Source of the DNA: Carpediemonas membranifera | Taxonomy: Eukaryota; Fornicata | Assembly: GCA_019828565.1 (NCBI GenBank) | Contig: JAHDYR010000012.1 | Coordinates: forward strand, 434,001-498,000 | Length of the DNA: 64,000 nt | Direction: 5' to 3' | Part shown: one piece after another, positions 57,399-64,000 of the stretch | How the letters are laid out: the number at the start of each line of letters is the position of its first letter | How positions within the stretch are numbered: position 1 is the first letter of the stretch | Position numbers and translations under genes: made by a program | The notes under the pieces: model-generated | Told to the model about the DNA's origin: nothing | Databases searched by the model: none | Seen by the model: only the letters and a program-made list of their open reading frames with translations

Positions 57399-57615
57399 CG
57401 TTTATTGCCTTTTGGACGAACTGTATTGCGAGCGGCGAGGCGCAGCCGAGCTTCGCGAGCCTGAGCGCAGCGAAGACGTCACTCTAGTGGTCAGTATGTC
57501 GGGTTTGAGGCACTGCTCGCTCCGAAATCTCCCTTTCGACTCTCCACTCAGTCACAACGAACGCGAACGCGAATAACGCGCAGATCACGCTCAAAGTACA
57601 GAAACAACATCAGTA

Positions 57616-60321
57616 TTAGTGGTTGAGGCCATTAGCCTCAGCTTGACGGTGCGCAGCATCCGCCTGGCGCATGAACGCATGGAACACATGAACTTGCTGC
57701 CGCATACAGGCCATCATGACCGCGTCGGCAATCTGCCCAACAGTTTCGGCATCAAGGCCCAAAACGTCGCGCATCTCATCGGTCCATCCTCTCCCATGCA
57801 CAGCACCAACACCACCACTCTGGCGAACGACCACGGGAATAACCCGGACGTTCCAGTTGGCGTACTGCTCCTTCTTGCTCCGCATAGATGCAGACGCGTG
57901 ATTGCTCACCACTACGTCAAGCACAACGGGTTCGGTATGGCCCGGTCTGGTCAAGAGGAGGTCCGCCCGCGCCTTGACCCGTTTGGTCCGGTCCACAGTC
58001 CACTCGCTGCCCCGTCCGAGCCAATGCTCAACTCTTACGCGCCAGGGGTGCCCGCGCAGCAGTTTGGCGAGCGTGTCGCGAATTTGGTCGTGCCGCTCCG
58101 ATCCCAGCCCCTCCCTCAGGAAGGGACAGGTAAGAGAATGCTCGGCTGAGCAGGGGACAGACCGGTGGTTAACACTACGGGCCAGGCATAGCGGACAGAC
58201 GTCGTGGCCTGTCTCAAAGGCAGGAAGGCCGACATGGTTGCGAAGCATCGGTGCAGCACCCTCGTCACAGGGGTTACGACCCATAGCGGCTGGATCAGCC
58301 GCGAGTAGAGACCTGATCACGTTTGGCGAGTCGACTGAAACAGTCAGTTGGCTGGAAATGTTATCCTGCAGGAGGCGTACCAACTTCTTCTGCGTGCTCT
58401 CGAGTGAGAGCTTTCTGACATCGCCATATGATGTCGGCCAATCCTTGGGCGTCGCGGCGAGAGCCGGGATGCATGGCAGTGCGTCTTGGATGAGAGCCTC
58501 GGGCCTTTCGACCTTCAGCTCTATGAGTTGTCGTGCGGCACCCAGATAGGCTGGGGCCCACACAACAGAGGGCATGGCCAATCCGAGCCCGCCTTGACTG
58601 ACCGGCAGACAGAGCCTTGCGGCGAAGTCCTTGTCAGTCTCTGCGCTGGACTGGAGCAGCTTCAGGATGGCGGGGACCACCTTCTGCTGTTCGAAGTCCA
58701 GTTGCGACTCGAACATGTCACCCCCGCCCGGCGAAACATTGCGGAAGAAGTGCTCCCACTTGGTGAGGGCACACAGTTTCGTCACTAGGAGGGCAGGGGC
58801 GACGGCTTCCGCGCCAATGTCAGAGACCATCGATGCAGCAGCGTCAAGCAGCTCCATAACCTTGCGGTTAGCAGAGCCTAGCTCCCGCATGATGTGCGTG
58901 GCGGAGCCGATTGGAACACCAACCAGCTTGGTATCGCGTCTCCGTGGGACGCCACCAGTTGTGTTGCCGTCAACGACATCCTTATGGGCTAGCACGCACT
59001 TGGCACGGTTGAGGCGGAGGCCAACCTCGTTGAACTTCTGAGCGGCGAGTTCTGTGAGATTGTTGGCCTCACGGCCGACCCCAGGCGACTGTAGCGGGCG
59101 GGTAGTGGTGGCTACAATGTCATCCTGGTAGGCACGGATGCACCACCCAGGGAAAGCCTCGCGCAAGACGTCCAGAATGGGCTTAACGCCTAAGCTGAAA
59201 AGAATTGGCGAGAGCGGGTCCCCTTGGTGAATGCCTTCAGCCGACCTCATGGTGATGCCGGAGGTAGAGAAAAGTAAGCCCCGTCGGTACATGGTCGACA
59301 GGTATGGGATGAGCGCCGGCATGTAGGCCGCCACCACCTTCATGGCGAAGGCCCTCGACAAGCATCCATAGGCGTTGGAAAGGTCGAGTGTGAGCACTGT
59401 ACCGCCACTTCGGTAGACTGCACTCACCTCCTCTCCCAACCTCTCCAAGCCGCACTTCTCACCTACTCCGAACTGGTCCTTCAGGGCACGATCGACGTCA
59501 ACCAGCCGCTTACGGACGGACCAGGCGAGTGCCTTTGCCGCCACACGGCGAATAGAGTCGCCGATCGCGACCCCTCGGACCTTCCCTTCACCTTTCGGCA
59601 CAGGGACGAGAATGCAATGACTGAACACATCAGTGTAAGCTTCTCCGTTCAGGATGTCCTGAACCAGCGGGAGCAGAGCCTGGACTAGTTCGCGCCTTGA
59701 TGTCTTGTAGGCGATCTTCAGGTGAAGGAACGATAGCCCGGAGGGCCCCGGGGCCGCCTCAGACTTGAGTGTGTTGAGGATGGTCTTCAGAGTCTTAGAG
59801 GAAACTTCGACACACTGCAGGGGGTTCTCGGGGACGTCTCGCATGGGGACGTCGGGACAAAGCCCGTTGAACCCAACCTGGAGGTCCCGCAGTTGAGCGT
59901 CGATTTCAGTCGGTGTCAGGTCAGTCTCATTGGCTACCATGGACGTGGCGGCCTTCGAGACAAACCCGTGGCGAATCAGGTTCAGCGTCCGACGCCACTT
60001 GCTCGCGCTAGCGCGTCGTCCGCCTCGGTCCGACGGCGGTGCGTACAGCGTCTTGGGGTAGTCTACAACCTTAAGAGCCTCAGCCCGCTTGGCGTCGTCA
60101 CCTGTCGCGTTGTTCACCTCCCTCAATCGTTCAATAAGGCCTCGTGTGAACTTCTCGCGCCCGCGCTTGGGCGGAGCGATCTTTCCGAGGAACAAGGCCT
60201 GACCCGGGGAAGGAAGACATCGGGTCGATGAGCAGGGGTAGTGGGAGGTGCTGATGGCGGGGTTAGGGGAAACCAACCGCCGAAACGTGAGCTGCCGTGT
60301 CTGCCTGGACCTCTTCGTCAA
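57616..60321 (-). CDS. LINE reverse transcriptase-endonuclease, unit 2
   Basis: Frame open for 901 codons to TAA at 57616, matching unit 1 through its RT and endonuclease domains. Its 5' part overlaps the end of ORF1 by 59 nt in the +1 phase and has no ATG, only a TTG. Confidence 0.9.
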   Translation of the reverse strand: MTKRSRQTRQLTFRRLVSPNPAISTSHYPCSSTRCLPSPGQALFLGKIAPPKRGREKFTRGLIERLREVNNATGDDAKRAEALKVVDYPKTLYAPPSDRGGRRASASKWRRTLNLIRHGFVSKAATSMVANETDLTPTEIDAQLRDLQVGFNGLCPDVPMRDVPENPLQCVEVSSKTLKTILNTLKSEAAPGPSGLSFLHLKIAYKTSRRELVQALLPLVQDILNGEAYTDVFSHCILVPVPKGEGKVRGVAIGDSIRRVAAKALAWSVRKRLVDVDRALKDQFGVGEKCGLERLGEEVSAVYRSGGTVLTLDLSNAYGCLSRAFAMKVVAAYMPALIPYLSTMYRRGLLFSTSGITMRSAEGIHQGDPLSPILFSLGVKPILDVLREAFPGWCIRAYQDDIVATTTRPLQSPGVGREANNLTELAAQKFNEVGLRLNRAKCVLAHKDVVDGNTTGGVPRRRDTKLVGVPIGSATHIMRELGSANRKVMELLDAAASMVSDIGAEAVAPALLVTKLCALTKWEHFFRNVSPGGGDMFESQLDFEQQKVVPAILKLLQSSAETDKDFAARLCLPVSQGGLGLAMPSVVWAPAYLGAARQLIELKVERPEALIQDALPCIPALAATPKDWPTSYGDVRKLSLESTQKKLVRLLQDNISSQLTVSVDSPNVIRSLLAADPAAMGRNPCDEGAAPMLRNHVGLPAFETGHDVCPLCLARSVNHRSVPCSAEHSLTCPFLREGLGSERHDQIRDTLAKLLRGHPWRVRVEHWLGRGSEWTVDRTKRVKARADLLLTRPGHTEPVVLDVVVSNHASASMRSKKEQYANWNVRVIPVVVRQSGGVGAVHGRGWTDEMRDVLGLDAETVGQIADAVMMACMRQQVHVFHAFMRQADAAHRQAEANGLNH

Positions 60322-60850
60322 CAGGCTGCGATGACAGACCCTCGTCGTCCGTCGCGATCTCTACTGCAGAGGGAGGGACATTTGCAGCGGTCTCTGGACG
60401 CATAGCGTTGTCTCGTATCGTGCAGGCGATAATCGCAATGGACTTGGGGGCTGTGTTTGCAGAACGCAACGAAGTTGCCGTTGGCAGCGCCTGTGTGGTG
60501 ATGCTGTGGGCCTTAAGGAGGTCCTTGAAGCTGTCAGCAATCGCCTTCAGGGCTTTCACGGTAAAGCGTACGATGTGTTTGTTCTGGACGTCGCGCATGA
60601 GCTCGACAACCGCAGTTTCAGAGCACAATGTGTTGAACACCGTGTCCGTATCACACCACAGTCTGTCAATTAGGCTTATGTCGACGAACTTCGCGTAGGT
60701 GCTATGAACTTCGGTAAGAAGAGCACGAACATCCTCGGCGAAGACGCTTTCGCGCCATACGAGTCTCGTACGTCGTCGAGTCACCATCTGGCCTCCAGGA
60801 TCAGCCTGGGGCACAGAAAATGACGACATTTCCATTTCGGGAGGGAGCAT
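60263..60850 (-). CDS. LINE ORF1, unit 2
   Basis: 195 codons, same as unit 1, ending at the same CCC-TAA. Overlaps the RT frame, which suggests +1 frameshifting or a single-base consensus error. Confidence 0.7.
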   Translation of the reverse strand: MLPPEMEMSSFSVPQADPGGQMVTRRRTRLVWRESVFAEDVRALLTEVHSTYAKFVDISLIDRLWCDTDTVFNTLCSETAVVELMRDVQNKHIVRFTVKALKAIADSFKDLLKAHSITTQALPTATSLRSANTAPKSIAIIACTIRDNAMRPETAANVPPSAVEIATDDEGLSSQPVDEEVQADTAAHVSAVGFP

Positions 60851-61067
60851 CGTTTATTGCCTTTTGGACGAACTGTATTGCGAGCGGCGAGGCGCAGCCG
60901 AGCTTCGCGAGCCTGAGCGCAGCGAAGACGTCACTCTAGTGGTCAGTATGTCGGGTTTGAGGCACTGCTCGCTCCGAAATCTCCCTTTCGACTCTCCACT
61001 CAGTCACAACGAACGCGAACGCGAATAACGCGCAGATCACGCTCAAAGTACAGAAACAACATCAGTA

Positions 61068-63654
61068 TTAGTGGTTGAGGCCATTAGCCTCAGCTTGACG
61101 GTGCGCAGCATCCGCCTGGCGCATGAACGCATGGAACACATGAACTTGCTGCCGCATACAGGCCATCATGACCGCGTCGGCAATCTGCCCAACAGTTTCG
61201 GCATCAAGGCCCAAAACGTCGCGCATCTCATCGGTCCATCCTCTCCCATGCACAGCACCAACACCACCACTCTGGCGAACGACCACGGGAATAACCCGGA
61301 CGTTCCAGTTGGCGTACTGCTCCTTCTTGCTCCGCATAGATGCAGACGCGTGATTGCTCACCACTACGTCAAGCACAACGGGTTCGGTATGGCCCGGTCT
61401 GGTCAAGAGGAGGTCCGCCCGCGCCTTGACCCGTTTGGTCCGGTCCACAGTCCACTCGCTGCCCCGTCCGAGCCAATGCTCAACTCTTACGCGCCAGGGG
61501 TGCCCGCGCAGCAGTTTGGCGAGCGTGTCGCGAATTTGGTCGTGCCGCTCCGATCCCAGCCCCTCCCTCAGGAAGGGACAGGTAAGAGAATGCTCGGCTG
61601 AGCAGGGGGACAGACCGGTGGTTAACACTACGGGCCAGGCATAGCGGACAGACGTCGTGGCCTGTCTCCAAAGGCAGGAAGGCCGACATGGTTGCGAAGC
61701 ATCGGTGCAGCACCCTCGTCACAGGGGTTACGACCCATAGCGGCTGGATCAGCCGCGAGTAGAGACCTGATCACGTTTGGCGAGTCGACTGAAACAGTCA
61801 GTTGGCTGGAAATGTTATCCTGCAGGAGGCGTACCAACTTCTTCTGCGTGCTCTCGAGTGAGAGCTTTCTGACATCGCCATATGATGTCGGCCAATCCTT
61901 GGGCGTCGCGGCGAGAGCCGGGATGCATGGCAGTGCGTCTTGGATGAGAGCCTCGGGCCTTTCGACCTTCAGCTCTATGAGTTGTCGTGCGGCACCCAGA
62001 TAGGCTGGGGCCCACACAACAGAGGGCATGGCCAATCCGAGCCCGCCTTTGACTGACCGGCAGACAGAGCCTTGCGGCGAAGTCCTTGTCAGTCTCTGCG
62101 CTGGACTGGAGCAGCTTCAGGATGGCGGGGACCACCTTCTGCTGTTCGAAGTCCAGTTGCGACTCGAACATGTCACCCCCGCCCGGCGAAACATTGCGGA
62201 AGAAGTGCTCCCCACTTGGTGAGGGCACACAGTTTCGTCACTAGGAGGGCAGGGGCGACGGCTTCCGCGCCAATGTCAGAGACCATCGATGCAGCAGCGT
62301 CAAGCAGCTCCATAACCTTGCGGTTAGCAGAGCCTAGCTCCCGCATGATGTGCGTGGCGGAGCCGATTGGAACACCAACCAGCTTGGTATCGCGTCTCCG
62401 TGGGACGCCACCAGTTGTGTTGCCGTCAACGACATCCTTATGGGCTAGCACGCACTTGGCACGGTTGAGGCGGAGGCCAACCTCGTTGAACTTCTGAGCG
62501 GCGAGTTCTGTGAGATTGTTGGCCTCACGGCCGACCCCAGGCGACTGTAGCGGGCGGGTAGTGGTGGCTACGATGTCATCCTGGTAGGCACGGATGCACC
62601 ACCCAGGGAAAGCCTCGCGCAAGACGTCCAGAATGGGCTTAACGCCTAAGCTGAAAAAGAATTGGCGAGAGCGGGTCCCCCTTGGTGAATGCCTTCAGCC
62701 GACCTCATGGTGATGCCGGAGGTAGAGAAAAGTAAGCCCCGTCGGTACATGGTCGACAGGTATGGGATGAGCGCCGGCATGTAGGCCGCCACCACCTTCA
62801 TGGCGAAGGCCCTCGACAAGCATCCATAGGCGTTGGAAAGGTCGAGTGTGAGCACTGTACCGCCACTTCGGTAGACTGCACTCACCTCCTCTCCCAACCT
62901 CTCCAAGCCGCACTTCTCACCTACTCCGAACTGGTCCTTCAGGGCACGATCGACGTCAACCAGCCGCTTACGGACGGACCAGGCGAGTGCCTTTGCCGCC
63001 ACACGGCGAATAGAGTCGCCGATCGCGACCCCTCGGACCTTCCCTTCACCTTTCGGCACAGGGACGAGAATGCAATGACTGAACACATCAGTGTAAGCTT
63101 CTCCGTTCAGGATGTCCTGAACCAGCGGGAGCAGAGCCTGGACTAGTTCGCGCCTTGATGTCTTGTAGGCGATCTTCAGGTGAAGGAACGATAGCCCGGA
63201 GGGCCCCGGGGCCGCCTCAGACTTGAGTGTGTTGAGGATGGTCTTCAGAGTCTTAGAGGAAACTTCGACACACTGCAGGGGGTTCTCGGGGACGTCTCGC
63301 ATGGGGACGTCGGGACAAAGCCCGTTGAACCCAACCTGGAGGTCCCGCAGTTGAGCGTCGATTTCAGTCGGTGTCAGGTCAGTCTCATTGGCTACCATGG
63401 ACGTGGCGGCCTTCGAGACAAAACCCGTGGCGAATCAGGTTCAGCGTCCGACGCCACTTGCTCGCGCTAGCGCGTCGTCCACCTCGGTCCGACGGCGGTG
63501 CGTACAGCGTCTTGGGGTAGTCTACAACCTTAAGAGCCTCAGCCCGCTTGGCGTCGTCACCTGTCGCGTTGTTCACCTCCCTCAATCGTTCAATAAGGCC
63601 TCGTGTGAACTTCTCGCGCCCGCGCTTGGGCGGAGCGATCTTTCCGAGGAACAA
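61068..63654 (-). pseudogene. LINE reverse transcriptase-endonuclease, unit 3, several frameshifts
   Basis: All domains of the unit 2 enzyme are present but in five or more frames. Each break is a one-base gain: G5 at about 61605, CC at about 61667, T3 at about 62048, C4 at about 62210, A5 at about 62654, C5 at about 62677 and A4 at about 63420. No premature stop comes from a substitution. Either recent decay or a consensus error. Confidence 0.8.
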
Positions 63655-64000
63655 GGCCTGACCCGGGGAAGGAAGACATCGGGTCGATGAGCAGGGGTAG
63701 TGGGAGGTGCTGATGGCGGGGTTAGGGGGAAACCAACCGCCGAAACGTGAGCTGCCGTGTCTGCCTGGACCTCTTCGTCAACAGGCTGCGATGACAGACC
63801 CTCGTCGTCCGTCGCGATCTCTACTGCAGAGGGAGGGACATTTGCAGCGGTCTCTGGACGCATAGCGTTGTCTCGTATCGTGCAGGCGATAATCGCAATG
63901 GACTTGGGGGCTGTGTTTGCAGAACGCAACGAAGTTGCCGTTGGCAGCGCCTGTGTGGTGATGCTGTGGGCCTTAAGGAGGTCCTTGAAGCTGTCAGCAA
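63655..64000 (-). CDS. LINE ORF1, unit 3, partial
   Basis: The C-terminal portion of ORF1. A G5 run at about 63724-63728 (four in units 1 and 2) removes the ORF1 stop, so the frame runs on past the usual end before meeting a stop at about 63582. Confidence 0.6.

Larger units (their letters stand above)
54006..57427 (-). mobile_element. LINE unit 1 (main part)
   Basis: 5' end at 57427. Its last 30 bases lie at 50278-50307, beyond the DIRS insertion. Contents in order: 5' UTR of about 30 nt with the tRNA-like motif, ORF1, RT-endonuclease, and a 3' UTR of about 157 nt on this side of the DIRS. Essentially identical to unit 2, so the array is young or homogenised. Confidence 0.9.
57428..60879 (-). 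mobile_element. LINE unit 2, complete
   Basis: 3452 bp, the only full uninterrupted unit in the window. Flanked directly by units 1 and 3 head to tail, with no spacer. Reference copy for comparing the others. Confidence 0.92.
60880..64000 (-). mobile_element. LINE unit 3, 5' end outside window
   Basis: Third tandem unit, running off the right edge. Apart from about eight single-base insertions in short runs and about two substitutions it equals unit 2. Confidence 0.88.

Noticed and set aside
48224-64000. CRISPR array or satellite as explanation of the long repeats
   Set aside because: The period is about 3.45 kb and each unit encodes a LINE; no short spaced repeats are present anywhere in the window.

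Overview
The window is nuclear DNA of a GC-rich, gene-dense, intron-poor microbial eukaryote. Evidence for this is UPF1, DDX6/Dhh1, eL37, DCAF12-like, RhoGEF and RCC1 genes, very short spliceosomal introns (29-44 nt), a tRNA-Thr, and standard stops (TAA, TAG and TGA all used). Two traits point to Metamonada. The introns have a fused branch-point/3' splice motif close to CTCACACAG, as in Giardia and Trichomonas. Almost every gene has a TAAA(C/G)-type signal within about 30 nt of its stop, or overlapping the stop. Together with the GC content and free-living-style gene set, a Carpediemonas-like fornicate is my best guess. That is inference, not proof.

Region 1 to 47.3 kb is single-copy gene space with about 24 genes on both strands, often separated by 20-150 bp. 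In order: a PH-C2 protein running off the left edge, an EF-hand/WD40 protein, a cytosolic hybrid histidine kinase with a PocR-type sensor, a PlsC acyltransferase, an FKBP15-like protein, a coiled-coil protein, a PLP aminotransferase, a membrane-anchored alpha/beta-hydrolase lacking the nucleophile, a 2067-residue TmcB-like membrane protein that also carries a PocR-like domain, a DCAF12-like propeller, a Fanzor (eukaryotic TnpB relative) flanked by direct repeats, a nitroreductase, FKBP12 with a 6-nt microexon, membrane and disordered proteins of unknown function, a RhoGEF-PH-Kelch-PB1 protein, an RCC1-repeat protein, DDX6, a Stum-like protein, eL37, UPF1, a TYW1-type radical SAM enzyme and a multipass membrane protein.

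Region 48.1 to 64.0 kb is a retroelement cluster that starts 32 bp downstream of tRNA-Thr(AGT). A LINE with a restriction-like endonuclease C-terminus forms a head-to-tail array with a period of about 3.45 kb: unit 0 divergent and chimeric, units 1 and 2 near identical, unit 3 running off the right edge. Each unit's 5' end carries the last 11 nt of the tRNA at the same spacing from the insertion point. The element therefore seems to recreate its own tRNA target and insert into itself. A complete DIRS-order tyrosine-recombinase retrotransposon with split direct repeats sits inside the terminal repeat of unit 1, so its ends can be read exactly.

Several apparent frameshifts (Fanzor, LINE units 0, 1 and 3) fall in homopolymer runs. 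They may be consensus errors rather than true decay. Many gene starts were moved to the first in-frame ATG, and several genes were assembled across introns from conserved protein sequence.
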